Part shown: one piece after another, positions 35,201 through 46,854 of the stretch | How the letters are laid out: each line of letters opens with the position of its first letter | Numbering within the stretch: the first letter of the stretch is position 1 | NCBI GenBank assembly: GCA_002633005.1 | Contig: NMRA01000375.1 | Location: 331,161-395,160, forward strand | DNA length: 64,000 bases | DNA from: Phoronis australis | Lineage: Eukaryota; Phoronida; Phoronidae | Direction of reading: 5' to 3' | Translations under genes and position numbers: made by a program | Notes under the pieces: generated by a model | The model's database searches: none | Seen by the model: only the letters and a program-made list of their open reading frames with translations | Told to the model about the DNA's origin: nothing

Positions 35201-35330
35201 TCTTATGGTCCGGGCCCATAAAAACAACCTCTAATGTTGCACTGGCATCGCTATCTAGTTTGGGCCAAGAAATCTTCTTTTTCCGTTTCGTAGACCTTCC
35301 GATGTTGGTCCTTGCTTGTTGGCTCCCTCC
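32270..35330 (-). pseudogene. Non-LTR retrotransposon with RT and REL-type endonuclease (broken)
   Basis: Read on the minus strand from about 35330. An open block to 34443 carries a basic N-terminal part, then reverse-transcriptase motifs SAPGPSGLSY and IKDYRSISLLDVEFKI. Further blocks, shifted in frame, carry QKGGVPGQSGCLEHN, GILTGCTISVSLF, and the active-site motif AFVDDLTV (33981-34004). Then come WTTWEGV and YDTLPTGSNLKLW (33025-33558), a Cys/His segment (CGEVESLQHVLC), and RPDIILWSD...VELTVPWETR (about 32640-32720). The last has the RPD...E(L/V)T arrangement of restriction-like PD-(D/E)XK endonucleases in R2/NeSL-type LINEs. It ends with a LPVEVGDSGF-type tail near 32580 and peters out near 32270. 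Several stops and frameshifts (near 34450, 34290, 33560) show it is inactive. Clade placement is inferred from motif order. Confidence 0.85.
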
Positions 35331-35781
35331 TTATTATATTATTCTTATTTACTTGTTCTTATTTTTTCACGATATGCGCTTTTTAGTACTTTTTGTACTT
35401 TTAACAGAGATTTTAAAAAGAATGTTCCTCCAGTGCTATTGGTCTTTTGTCAACATGTCGATAACGGCATTTTCGAGGGAACTGTGCCTCAGATTTTTGA
35501 AATAGGTCTTTAATTATCGACTTTTTCAAACATTTTGAGCAAACAAAAAAGCGACAGCACTCTTGATTTTTGAAGGCTTCGTTCCGAAAAACTAGGATCT
35601 ATTTCAAAACTCTTAGACGCGGCACCCTCGAAAATGCCGTAACCAACATATTAACAAAATACCAATATGATTGGAGGAACAAAATTTTAAAATCTCTGTT
35701 CAAGTTCAAAGTCAATTTATTTTTTTTCTAAAAACGCATATTTCGTGAAAAACTAAAGTCAGTAAACAAGAATAATAAATT
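35331..35781. other. 5' region of the retrotransposon or flank
   Basis: AT-rich, no coding signal on the minus strand beyond the stop at 35331-35333. It lies between the retrotransposon reading frame and the right inverted arm, so it is probably 5' untranslated sequence of the element or of a host repeat. Confidence 0.4.
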
Positions 35782-35784
35782 GTT

Positions 35785-37015
35785 TTAGGAAATTCATCCA
35801 CCTTTCAGAAAATATATACTTTGTAGGGGTTACAGCTAACGGAATTTAAGATATTTGCACATAAGTACAACCTGGTAAACAAGGTTCATAGTACCTTAAG
35901 TCAGTTTCTTGGAACGAGCCTCGTGTCTCATAAAATAAGCTGTGAACGGTGTTCGCCTACATATGTAGTCCTAAACACGACGTAATGTTCGAAAATGGAC
36001 TTCTAATCGCACCAACTGCCTCATTCGATGACAAACGCAAACCAAAACAAACGGTAATTTGAGGCTGGAATTTTTGGATTATTCACTAAGTTCGGGTTTT
36101 ATGCCAAAGCAGGCATTTTAAAGCAAAATTCAAACATAACGCAAAGTCGGCTGGGGGTTATTTTGCTATGAATGTACCTTTCTTGCACATGAAAATTTGA
36201 ATAACATCGTCTCGTGAAAATAATAAAGACAAAGCAGTAAGAAGCATATTTTTAGAATCTTCAATCTTTCTCCTTTCAGAAAATACGTACTTATAATGGT
36301 TGACGATACTTGACTTAGAGTTGACTGCCGAGTTATGATTTATTTGAAGAAAGGAAAATTACTTCACACATTTTGACAGATACTTCACTTAGTGAGTGCA
36401 CTCACATTTAACGACATTGGTTTTGTATCAGATACCACTTTTTACAACTGGTTTTTGTAGTTCAGTTTTTACACAGTGTCAGTGGTGATGAAATCCCAAT
36501 TATACCACGAGAGAAACCCCCCACCCGGCCCAAAGCCAGTCAATCTGAAGTCATTGTATCTACTGTGTACCACGTGACTAGGTCACTGACCTATTTCTCT
36601 GACGGGATTCCCTAAGCCAGCCATCTTTGCGAATGTGATCTTCGCTCGTCCTCCTTAGTGACGCTGGTCAGTTCCTATCAGCTAAGTCTACGCAATTTAA
36701 ACCACAGAGGACGCCAAGTAGTCACATGGAATTTACATTTCGTGGTCAACAGTTGACCGTTACTCGACGTGAACCTTGACAGTACTTTCTGTCTGAACTG
36801 GACCACCGGCACCCGAAGCTTGTTCGTAACGGCGGGAGTTCTACTGTGTACAGGAAGAGCAATGCATGGCCTCTTGTCCGGTCCAACCCTGGGCGACACG
36901 GACCTTGTTCTTCACTCATTGAAAGCTGGTACGCATAATATTGTACAAGTTGCAGCGGTTATCGTAGACATTATGAGCTATAGAACTATATAGAAGCCTG
37001 ATCAGCTGATCAGTT
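35785..37015 (+). repeat. 1.24-kb tandem unit, copy A
   Basis: First of two head-to-tail copies, beginning TTTAGGAAATTCATCC and ending just after the perfect 16-bp palindrome CTGATCAGCTGATCAG (36998-37013). Compared with copy B it lacks a 14-bp piece (near 36140, between two ACAT repeats). It also differs by small indels in the right third, including a +3 and a -12 inside a shared open frame. The first ~110 bases are the right arm of the inverted repeat seen at 32153-32264. No known domain in any frame. Confidence 0.9.
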
Positions 37016-37016
37016 N

Positions 37017-38274
37017 TTAGGAAATTCATTCACCTTTCAGAAAATATATACTTTGTAGGGGTTACAGCTAACGGAATTTAAGATATTTGCACATAAGTAC
37101 AACCTGGTAAACAAGGTTCATAGTACCTTAAGTCAGTTTCTTGGAACGAGCCTCGTGTCTTATAAAATAAGCTGTGAACGGTGTTCGCCTATATATGTAG
37201 TCCTAAACACGACGTAATGTTCGAAAATGGACTTCTAATCGCACCAACTGCCTCATTCGATGACAAACGCGAATCAAAACAAACGGTAAATTGTGGCTGG
37301 AATTTTTGGATTATTCACCAAGTTCGGGTTTTATGCCAAAGCAGGCATTTTAAAGCAAAATTCAAACATTATTTTTGAGACATAACGCAAAGTCGGCTGG
37401 GGGTTATTTTGCTATGAATGTACCTTTCTTGCACATGAAAATTTGACTAACATCGTCACGTGAAAATAATAAAGACAAAGCAGTAAGAAGCATATTTTTA
37501 GAATCTTCAATCTTTCTCCTTTCAGAAAATGCGTACTTATAATGGTTGACGATACTTGACTTAGAGTTGAGGTCGAGTTATGATTTATTTGAAGAAAGGA
37601 AAATTACTTCACACATTTTGACAGATACTTTACTTAGTGAGTGCACTCACATTTAACGACATTGGTTTTGTATCAGATACCACTTTTTACAACTGGTTTT
37701 TGTAGTTCAGTTTTTACACAGTGTCAGTGGTGATGAAATCCCAATTAAACCACGAGAGAAACCCCCCACCCGGCCCAAAGCCAGTCAATCTGAAGTCATT
37801 GTATCTACTGTGTACCACGTGACTAGGTCACTGGCCTATTTTCTCTGACGGGATTCCCTAAGCCAGCCATCTTTGCGAATGTGATCTTCGCTCGTCCTCC
37901 TTAGTGACGCTGGTCAGTTCCTATCAGCTAGGTCTACGCAATTTAAACCACAGAGGACGGATGGTAAGTAGTCACATGGAATTTACATTTCGTGGTCAAC
38001 AGTTGACCGTTACTCGACGTGAACCTTGACAGTACTTTCTGTCTGAACTGGACCACCGGCAGCCGAAGCTTGTTCGTAACGGGAGTCCTACTGTGTACAG
38101 GAAGAGCAATGCATGGCCTCTTGTCCGGTCCAACCCTGGGCGACGCGTTGCTTAACACGGACCTTGTTCTTCACTCATTGAAAGCTGGTACGCATAATAT
38201 TGTACAAGTTGCAGCGGTTATCGTAGACATTATGAGCTATAGAACTATATAGAAGCCTGATCAGCTGATCAGTT
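37017..38274 (+). repeat. 1.26-kb tandem unit, copy B
   Basis: Second head-to-tail copy, separated from copy A by one ambiguous base (N at 37016). It ends at the same 16-bp palindrome (38257-38272). Identity to copy A is high throughout (well above 95% by eye). Both copies share an open frame ending SLKAGTHNIVQVAAV...SYRTI on the plus strand, whose first true ATG gives MHGLLSGPTLGD. Whether this is coding is unknown. Confidence 0.9.
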
Positions 38275-40368
38275 AATTTACATACTTTAGGCAATTCCCT
38301 AGTCTCCGGTGCGTTCTGAACTTCTGGCGACAGGGTTTTGAGGGAGTGAGGTGCCGGACTTGGCTAAGTAGGATAACTACTGTAGCTTATTAGGGTGTCG
38401 CTAAAACGATCGGAAACCCTGCAGGGCCGGGTTTAAAGGATACTAAACCCTGTTTTGTTGATTTCAACTATTCCTCGTTCTGTTCTCTGCTGACCGGACA
38501 CCAATGGCGTATCACTTGAGTGATAAAAAAAGCTGAATACAGTCAACTAAAATCACATACTTGCTATGCCACAGACATGGTTCTTGGTGGGTATCTTTTC
38601 CTACAGTTTTCGTGGAACTCGCTTCAGTAATGCACCACTCAGTCGCGCCTGCCCATTCGACAGACTTTGTAAGGACTATTCAAAATTTGCTACAAACTTT
38701 TAAGGGTTGACGAGGGTTTCAGAGCATTATTTTGTTATAGCATGGGAGAATTGATGTTAATAGGCCAAAACCGAGAGAGCAAAGTTATTTTCTGAGACCA
38801 GCTTCAGCTTGGATTCGAGCCTGCATTCCCCGCTGGCGTAGGTAAATCGTACTTGATTGACGCTGTATGTTAAGTGCATTTATCTTGTAGAGTAGGCGGC
38901 TGACAACGGCTTGAATTGGCGATTTGTAATTGAAATAAAATCACAAAAACACAACGGATTTCTTTATCTTATAGTTCTGCTCAAGGCTATTAACTTCAAG
39001 AAGCATATCCCATCCAACAATAATAACTTCAAGCAGTCTATTCCACCCATCAATAATCCCACTTTCCTATCGTAAAATCGAAATATTCCTTTGAATGGCA
39101 CCCAGTTGTGTGATACTTTGATTGATCACCATTTCCTCAAAACATCCTTTTGTAGTGGTTTGAAATCACCAAACTCATAATAACAACCCTTAGATTTGTA
39201 TTCTTTTCAACACAACAAGCCGAATTATAAAGCTAATTTCTGTAGAATTCTGTTACAAAAATGAACCCGTTTGTATCCGGCGTCACAGCTCAACAAGTGA
39301 ACCTTTTCACAAAAAAGTTCATTGGAAAGGCACCCGCCATTGCTCTGTAATCTGAAGTGTTCTATCATCGACTTCTGGATTCACGAGTACATTGCGCAGC
39401 GATGATTGCATTACACTCGATCATGCGAATTCAATGCAAGCGTTATCAAAAGAGCACGTTGTCGTTCCTTGGTACCAACTGTAGAGAAGCGATTGCCTTT
39501 CCGTTTCCAGCGACCAGTCCTATTCGACTAGTGACCGGCCTGTTGGCCTAATTAGCATGAAGATACGCTAGAGGGGGGCGGGGGTAAATCTTGGTCACGA
39601 ATATGTTTTCCCACGCCTTCTCAGATTGAAGCTGGATCAATCTCCGACTTCTACGGCGTAAGAAACTAGTCAATCAAAGTAAGATTTTATAGCCTTCAAT
39701 AGTCTAAAAGTTACTTGTCTATTTTTAAATGATAAATTTTTGGCCTATTGGCCTGCGTCCTAATAATTGAACACTGCCTGATCTGCCTTGTACAAGCAGG
39801 TTGTTTGCTAACTTGCGAGCACCTGTGTCTATCGAGGACAGACGTTTGCCCTCTGTTGGGTAAGAGAACCTCTTGTGCCTATAAATAATTAACACTGTGA
39901 CGCTTGCGCATTAATTAGTTGCATGCTGGCGCGTTTGCCCTGCTTAATACCATGAGCGTATTATAGAAGGAAATAGCAATAATCTAAAGTCAGAAAAAAT
40001 ATAATTTGATATTTCGATTGGTTTTGAATTGATGGGAAATGAAACTAGACGAGTTGCGAGTTTTCACACTTTTGTGCTTTTTCAAAACACGTCTATATTT
40101 ATTACGTAGGGCAAAAAAATTTACAAAAATAGGCAGTCTTAGTACCACGGCATTTCTGGGCACACCGAAAATTTCAGCCGACCATTGTTAGATTTTGTTA
40201 GGACACGCAGCTTCGCCATTTTTGTACCATGATTTTTTCGATGCATCACTTGAAAAAAATGACTTAATTTGAATTTTAACCGTCTTGTTCGCCAAACTCG
40301 GATACATCCAGTTCAAGTATACATTTGACATTCTAGTACTTTGGTAACACCGTCTGGTCTTTTCTTTA
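38275..40368. other. Intergenic, no gene seen
   Basis: Nothing supported except the minus-strand SINE-like piece at ~38771-38865. Reading frames are short and without motifs. Confidence 0.4.
38771..38865 (-). mobile_element. tRNA-derived SINE-like repeat, copy 2
   Basis: Minus-strand sequence contains GGCTCGAATCC (B-box) followed by AAGCTGAAGCTGGTCTCAGAAAA and TCTCTCGG, matching the copy at 9016-9115 (ATTCCGCATTGAAGCTGATCTCAGAAAACCACTTTTCTCG). Confidence 0.45.
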
Positions 40369-40398
40369 GTGACCAGAATAAAGTCAAGTAGTGCGAGA

Positions 40399-40582
40399 AT
40401 GGATTTGATAACTGTTGGAGATTCTCATCCGTGTGCAGTGGTATTGCAATCGGTTCAACAAAAGCGTGCGAAATCCATACGACATCATTTGGCATGGGAA
40501 GTCATACTCCTGGGGTTAAATTTTGCGGCAGTTTCGTTATCTGCGTTGTCGTATTATGCTTTCCACGATGGATCGGGCAAAG
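40399..40582 (+). CDS. Possible first exon, single membrane segment
   Basis: The ATG at 40399 opens 61 codons up to a donor (GGCAAAG|GTATAC at 40583). The peptide has a hydrophilic N-terminus and a hydrophobic run at ~residues 36-55 (WEVILLGLNFAAVSLSALSYY). No family recognised and no downstream exon identified before the next gene at 41463. Could be chance. Confidence 0.25.
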
Positions 40583-41462
40583 GTATACATAGATAAGCAT
40601 GTGTGAACTGTCACCAGCCTTGACGGGTAGTTTTGACCACTTGCGTGTTTTATTAGTCCAAGTAAGATATTTAGATACTGTCACCTTCGTTTGGTAAGTG
40701 GAAACTTCCTTACGTTTATGCTTTTTTAGGTGTGCGCCTCTATTACTAAAAGAGCGCAGTGCCACTATAATGCAAGTCTTTGGTGTGGTTTCATGAAAAG
40801 CATGGGAGCGGGTACGTTTTCAATACCACTCAGAGACCTGCCGTCACGAAGGTCTACGTTTGCCACGTAGGATCACACACCACTGTGTTGTGTGTTATCA
40901 CCACACGTTAGCTATTTCTCATGAACAATCTGAACTTTGTGGTGTATTCTGAAGTCGTTAAAAATCTGCTGCTTTTCAGTTTTCATCGAAGATGTAAAAC
41001 CGATTCAGAGACTAATAATCTGGCCAGTCGCGCACAATCAACAGGGGCAAACAAAATCACGTCATTGGAATGTAACTTTCTCACTTAAAGAAAACAGATC
41101 TGTCGTCTGATTTGGGGCTGACGACAAGAAGGCGTATCAGACATCTGACTACCGATCTCGTGATTTTTTAGGTGATCGTTTAAACGTCCAATGTGCCTTC
41201 TGATCGGACGCTATTGTATTAAAAACAGAAGGTACAGTGAAATACCGTTGCACTGTTTTGGCGGAGGTTTTCACTTCTGCTTGTCCATTTCACCATATTG
41301 TAGGCCCATTTACAAATGCGCATGTCTGCTCCCGGAAGTTACAGTGGCGTTGCGCTGTCCTCTTAATGGATAATGTTCCGTTGTATCAAAAAGTTTAGTC
41401 TAAGCAATTTTGATTAAATTTTCTTTAAGGTTTGATCTGAAGAGCCACGAGGGGACAGATAA

Positions 41463-42027
41463 ATGGCCCCATCTACTCCTGTGGCGGACGTGCCAGTGGT
41501 CGATTTTAGCAGATTAACAACGAAGAGAGACGACGTTGCAAAACAAATAGTTGACGGACTCAGAGATGTCGGATTTTTAGCCATAAAGAACGTAGCAGGT
41601 GTCAACACAGACAGAGTGCATCGACTGTGTGAATGGTTCTTCAGTCTACCAACGGCCTCCAAGCTGTCTTTGTCCAGGAGACGGTGGAACCCTGACAGCT
41701 CTAAAGTATACAGGGGATACTTCCCAAATGATCCGTCCAACTCGAGCAATAAAGAAGCTTTCGAAATGGGTCTTCCTCTTCCCGAAGATGACCCGGAGTT
41801 GTTGGCGGGAAACGTGCTCTACGAGAACCCGCTCTGGCCGCCTGAAGATGGCGCCGTCAATTTCCAACAAGAAATGTGCGCGTACTACGAGTTGATGCAC
41901 ACCAATGCGACAGAGATCATGAGACTGATTGCCACCGGCCTTGGTCAGGATGAGCACGTCTTTGATCACATGTTCGTCAACAAACCGCTATCTACTCTGC
42001 GTTTACTCCACTACCCCCCTCGACAAG
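41463..42027 (+). CDS. Oxygenase exon 1
   Basis: The start ATG at 41463 follows GACAGATAA. It ends CCTCGACAAG|GTAATG at 42027. 188 codons plus one base: the DIOX_N domain and the start of the oxygenase domain (LRLLHYPPRQ). Confidence 0.9.
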
Positions 42028-44547
42028 GTAATGAGTTAGCCGACGTGTTATTTACTCGAGGAGGTGAGGTTACTTACGTGCGTGGGACGCCAATGCTGTG
42101 TGTACCGCTATGATATTTTCGGGTTTTCGTTGCTAGATGTCCCCATGTTATTTCCTAGGATAGGGTTCACTAACAGGGTTAGGAACTCAACTGCAGGGTT
42201 CATTTTGGAACAGAACTCCACAAGGGGTGGGGTTCATTTTAACAAGGTTACAGTCCAACATGCTGTTTGTTGAATTTCTACTCTATGAATACTTAAAGCT
42301 GTATTTCGTTCTGCATAACTGACTAAAAAGGAAAACCGAATTTGTCCTTTTACTCAAATGGAATTGTGACTCATAACATACCTTTAGTGATAGTACTCTA
42401 TTTCCGTTACTGGCTCACGTCACAGGCAATGCGCAATTCGGATGTGTAGTGACGGCGTGTCATGGCAGTGGATGACACAATTTGGACCCGAAAATAAGAA
42501 TAGAATGCCGTCAAACTGGGTCCAAAACGTCACAGTGGTAACGGAGGTAGAATCTTGTTAGTGTAAGGAACGTTGTGAGACTAATTTGATGTGAAAGTAA
42601 TATGCCTAATCCCATTTTAGCTAATTAATTAGGGCGAAATGCAATTTATAGCCTTTTATAAGTATCGAAAATAGTGTAGTAGCCTAACCTTCGTAAAAGT
42701 GCGTGGACGTTGATAATTCTCATCAGTTCGTTACGACAAGCTAGCTCAATTAGACGATTTTTTTACATGCGCATGATAAATCATGATTGTTTCATTACAT
42801 ATAGAATGCTGTAGTTATAGTGCATTCGTTCAGCAGTTTGGACCGGTATATACCAAATAAAGCTGGAGAAATTTCATCACTAATTTTTGAGAAATACGTA
42901 CAGTTAAATTCCACCTTCTGTNACTACCCGGGCTGTGGGCAATGTCGGGGATGTAACGGAGCTCAATAACGCAAGGCTGTCAAGCTTTATTTTGGCGATA
43001 GTCTTTACACAGCTATCTGACCGGTTACGTCATAACCCGCAGTATCACACAAAGGCCTTAACTACTCAGTCCCCGGCGGTCCTGTTTTGTGGTGGGGCGG
43101 TCATGTTTTTAGGTGCGTCAGTCCTGTTTTGTGGTGGGACGGTCATGTTTTTAGGTGCGTCAGTCCTGTTTGGGTGAGGCGGTCATGTTGTTTCTCACCC
43201 GTGAATTTGTCTAAATCAATTTCTTTGACATAAGCGTGGTTTCATAACAGCTTTGTAGAAGGAAACGTTTCGGGAAACGGTTCATGCGGACTGTTGTGTG
43301 ACCTTGGTGAGCTGTGGCAGTTTCGAGTTGACGTTGCTTCATCTGGGTGAAACTACAGAACAAATTGTGTGGCAAGAAATTCAGCGTGTTGGTTGGGCCA
43401 AAAACCACAATTGGCTCTGGTCAGTTTTTGAAAATCTTTCGAGTTGTTTTGGTGCATCTTTTTAGTTGCTAAAATTTTCAAAAAAGAATGTCCACCCACG
43501 ACTGACAAAATACCCTTGTTTACGTGCCTTTGTGAAGTTTTCAGAAACATGAAACCTTGGCCGTGACACGGACTGACGTTTTTAGACGGAGAGCGCAAGT
43601 CTCAAACTGAGTCGGGGTAAAGACCGGAACCAATTTTGTTTTGCAGCCTTAGATTACGTTTTTCACTGTTGGGCACGAATAACGCATGACCACATCGGTT
43701 CACGATAGTAACGAATTAAAAGATTAACAATTTTCTATAAACTGATTTTTCGAACGTTATTCTGAAGGAAGGAAAACAATCGGTTTTAGGACCGAAAACG
43801 CATTTTAGGGGTTATTGTTAGGTTCATGGATTACAGACAACAGATGACTTGTGCGTTTCAGGGACTTGCACTATGAAATTGCGTAAGCCCGATTTCAGGT
43901 AAGACACTAGTTAAGACGGTAAATTTTTCACCAATTACCAGGTTTCGCTCCGATAAAAAACGTAGCCTCAAGTTTACAGTAATCTGCTTAGGACTTCCTT
44001 AGCTGCTACCAATTTCACCACCTAATTGATAAAAAAGGGCCCAGGTCTGCGAGTTCTTGTGTTATGTTGTTTTATTTCAGGCACCATTCCAGACGTTGCG
44101 TTGACGGACGACGGCAAAACGATACAGTGCGGTGATCACTCCGACTCCACTCTGTTGACGTTACTGGAGACTTTCTCATACGACGGTCTGGAAATCTTGG
44201 ATAGCGACAACGTTTGGAAGGCGGTGAAGACTGAGCCGGGTACGCTGGTCATCAACATCGGGGACATGCTGGCTCAGTTCACTGGTGGCCGACTTAAGGC
44301 GACACGACACAGAGTGATCGACTACGGCGTCGACCGCTACTCCGTGCCGTTTTTCTTGGAGCCCAGTTACCATGCAGATATAGGTCGTCCTCCACTGAGA
44401 CCTGAGACGGACGATATGCAACGTAACATGAAGGCGCAGTTGAATGGCGGAAAGCCGTTGAAGTACGGACACTGGCTGGTGAGGACTTTCAAAGAAAAGC
44501 AGTATGTGGAGTACATGGGACTGGAGAGCGAACTGAAAGAGTTGTGA
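41463..44547 (+). CDS. Fe(II)/2-oxoglutarate-dependent oxygenase, IPNS-like
   Basis: Two exons (41463-42027 and 44081-44547) join in phase 1 (a GGC glycine codon split G|GC) to give 343 residues, a normal length for this family. The N-terminal DIOX_N-type domain begins with the family signature VPVVDFSRL (10-18) and GLRDVGFLAIKN. The C-terminal jelly-roll holds the iron triad H208-x-D210 (CGDHSD) and H265 (ATRHRV), and the 2-oxoglutarate-binding R274-x-S276 (RYSVPFF). It should oxidise a small molecule using iron, O2 and 2-oxoglutarate; the substrate cannot be told. Isopenicillin-N-synthase-like oxygenases are common in plants, fungi and bacteria and patchy in animals. A spliced gene with normal GT-AG sites argues it is resident, not contamination. 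Confidence 0.9.
42028..44080 (+). other. Oxygenase intron
   Basis: A 2053-bp GT-AG intron. It contains a 42-bp minisatellite at 43079-43190 and one N at 42922; nothing else recognised. Confidence 0.8.
43079..43190 (+). repeat. 42-bp minisatellite
   Basis: About 2.6 copies of a 42-bp unit (GTCCTGTTTTGTGGTGGG(G/A)CGG then TCATGTTTTTAGGTGCGTCA). The last copy has a short deletion. Because 42 is divisible by three, a reading frame runs through it, but it lies in an intron and has no other coding sign. Confidence 0.85.
44081..44547 (+). CDS. Oxygenase exon 2
   Basis: The acceptor TTTTATTTCAG ends at 44080. It encodes the catalytic jelly-roll including HxD, the distal His and RxS, and ends with TGA at 44545-44547. 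Confidence 0.9.
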
Positions 44548-44743
44548 AATCTGTAGCAGAATTCGGGCGGCAGTCACACTTACAGTGTACAAACGTGATA
44601 AACTAATTACTCCAACTGTACCTATACATGTACCATGTTTGCAGACTAAGGGCTTTCACACCTTTAAAAAACACGCAAACATCTATTGTGTAGCTTTGAA
44701 ACGTACCGTGGAGAGATCATCACATAGACTGCCCATAGAGGAA

Positions 44744-44749
44744 AATAAA
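44744..44749 (+). promoter_or_regulatory. Polyadenylation signal of the oxygenase gene
   Basis: AATAAA about 197 bases after the stop codon. Confidence 0.55.
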
Positions 44750-46739
44750 AATTAGTTATCCTGATACATGTGCAATGTGTGTCATCCTAAACTAGAGACA
44801 TTTGGACACATTTTTACGATTGTTAATGTTACAAAAGAAAGTGGACTCTGGAAAATTACAATATTCGTGATAAAACCACAACATTGTTTTGAACACTTCT
44901 TGCGGAGTTGCCAGCATTCGAGAATGACAGAAACAAGAGAACTGTGAAAAGCGTGATTTCCGGATAAAAGCAGGGTATCTGGGTTTATGCCAAAACGCAA
45001 GTTTGAAATGGTCGCCGAAGCACATAAAACGTCCCGACAGCGTTTTTTGTCGAACGGGAAACGTAACAATCAAAAGATCCCGACGGCGATTTTTATTTTT
45101 TTGAAGTCACAGGGAAATTGCTTGTGTCTCAAAAACCCATATGAAAGACCTCGTTTTTTTCTGTAGGGCTATGTCGCGTGGAAAATAACAATAGCTTACG
45201 ATAATATTTCAATTTCGCAGTGTGTCAAAAAGCCAGATGGCGTGGCGGGATGGCGGCCAAAAATATCAAAGGTTAGGATAGTCCGCCAAGAGCGGAACAA
45301 CTGGCAAGCACGCTGTCAGCAACCCAAGATAAACTTTTAAATTAAAATTTTATTTCACGGGTATACTAGGTAAATACTGCAGATAACATTGCTGCTCAGA
45401 AATAGAATCAACAAAAAGCATACGGGCAACAGGTAAACTTTGCATAAATGAATTATTATAGAAACAGTTGAAAATAATAACATTGATAGGCCTATACACA
45501 CAAACTTAGCTACGCAACTGCGAGTATCGGAAATCACCTAAGAACACTTGTTGGTAGAGCTTAAACTTCTCACTTGTAATTGTAAAACAAACACTCAAAA
45601 ACCAAATGCCACCACTTTCTGTAAAACACAGCATCAGAATTTTATCTGCCAAAAACTTCTAATATGTAGTCTGACTCGGTTGTCGAAAGTTATTCAAATA
45701 CTGGAGATAAAAAGATCTGTGGCCAGACCCGATTAGACCGGCCCAGCCAGGTCGGTACGTATTAGAATGGCCAGTGTAATTGTCGGGTTTCTTGAATAAT
45801 TTTGCCGAAAAATCGCTGGTTGTCTGCCGAATCGTACCTCCAGAGTCTGGCTTGATGAACAAAAGTGACAAAATGAAAGCGAAACCGAATCAGGCTTGAC
45901 TTGCTACAACGCGGCTAGTCCCGGAGTGGCAAGATCATACATGGGTCATGTGCGGAATGTAGCATTACATAAAATACAGTCAGCAGGACTTCCTCGCGCT
46001 TGAGCACTGAACTGACCATGAGACAGCACAGCTAACCAGTATCAACGAGTGATATGTTGAGTGGGGCTTGGTTGTGGTTCGTATCCGTTTGAATGAACTT
46101 GGATATGGAATTCGCTGCAGGATGGATTCGTTAAGAAGTTGTTTGCATGTCTTTCAGACTCAGGCTGGGAGAATGCATGTGTTTTAGTGACTTGGTTAGG
46201 GTCGCAGTCGACGCCGAACCGGCTCACGGTTCAGTGACCCGCTTTCAGTTTAGCTTATTTTGTTAGTGTGGCTTCGAAGTCTGAGTGTCCCATCGTTTTT
46301 GTTGCCGCAGTATACCGTGTACACTGATTACAGTTGCGACACCTGATTTGTCAATCATAACCTTGTCTCCTTCACGGAATTCTGGGCATTGTTTAGCTGT
46401 TATAGTGTTTTGCCATTGGCGGANTCGCTAAGTAATATCAAAACTCAACTGACTACAATATTTACCTCTGGATTCTGTCTCACTGGCTGCGCGGTGACGG
46501 TTGTGTTCAAGGGTGCATCATGGAGCTGGCATAAATTTAAATAAATTACGAATGACAACAGATGTACGGATGATACGAGAAAGTAAAAAACCTAGGGCAT
46601 CTCGTGGTCAACACTCAACGAGTATTAGAGCGGCGAAGGTGCCAGGTGTGGTTCGACGAGACGCCACCTGGTGACCAGGAAGTGGGAACAGGAAGTTGTT
46701 TTTTCGAACAGCGCCGCATACAAAAGTCAAATATTAGAA
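44750..46739. other. Intergenic between oxygenase and APEX2
   Basis: No gene seen. It should contain the APEX2 promoter. The 100 bases before the APEX2 ATG hold a GACGCCACCTGGTGACCAGG segment similar to one at ~17650. One N lies near 46424. Confidence 0.4.
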
Positions 46740-46854
46740 ATGAAGATTTTGACTTGGAATTTGAATGGAATTCGCTCATTTAAAGAACCTCTTAAAGTCT
46801 TACTTGATTCTTTAGATGCTGATATAATCTGCCTTCAAGAAACTAAAGTAACGC
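46740..46854 (+). CDS. APEX2: APEX2 exon 1
   Basis: The ATG at 46740 starts [12 protein letters not shown], matching the family N-terminus, so the in-frame upstream ATG at 46671 is not used. It ends ACGC|GTAAGT, with an Arg codon split C|GT. Confidence 0.9.

Noticed and set aside
42935-43177. 80-codon frame with repeated VLFCGG and VMFLGAS
   Set aside because: Produced by the 42-bp minisatellite inside the oxygenase intron; the unit length simply keeps the frame.
41463-44547. Bacterial or fungal contamination as source of the oxygenase
   Set aside because: The gene has a 2-kb GT-AG intron with matching phase and sits between ordinary animal sequence.
46671-46739. Upstream in-frame ATG of APEX2 at 46671
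   Set aside because: It adds 23 residues not seen in the family; the ATG at 46740 gives the conserved N-terminus starting at the WNLNGIR strand.
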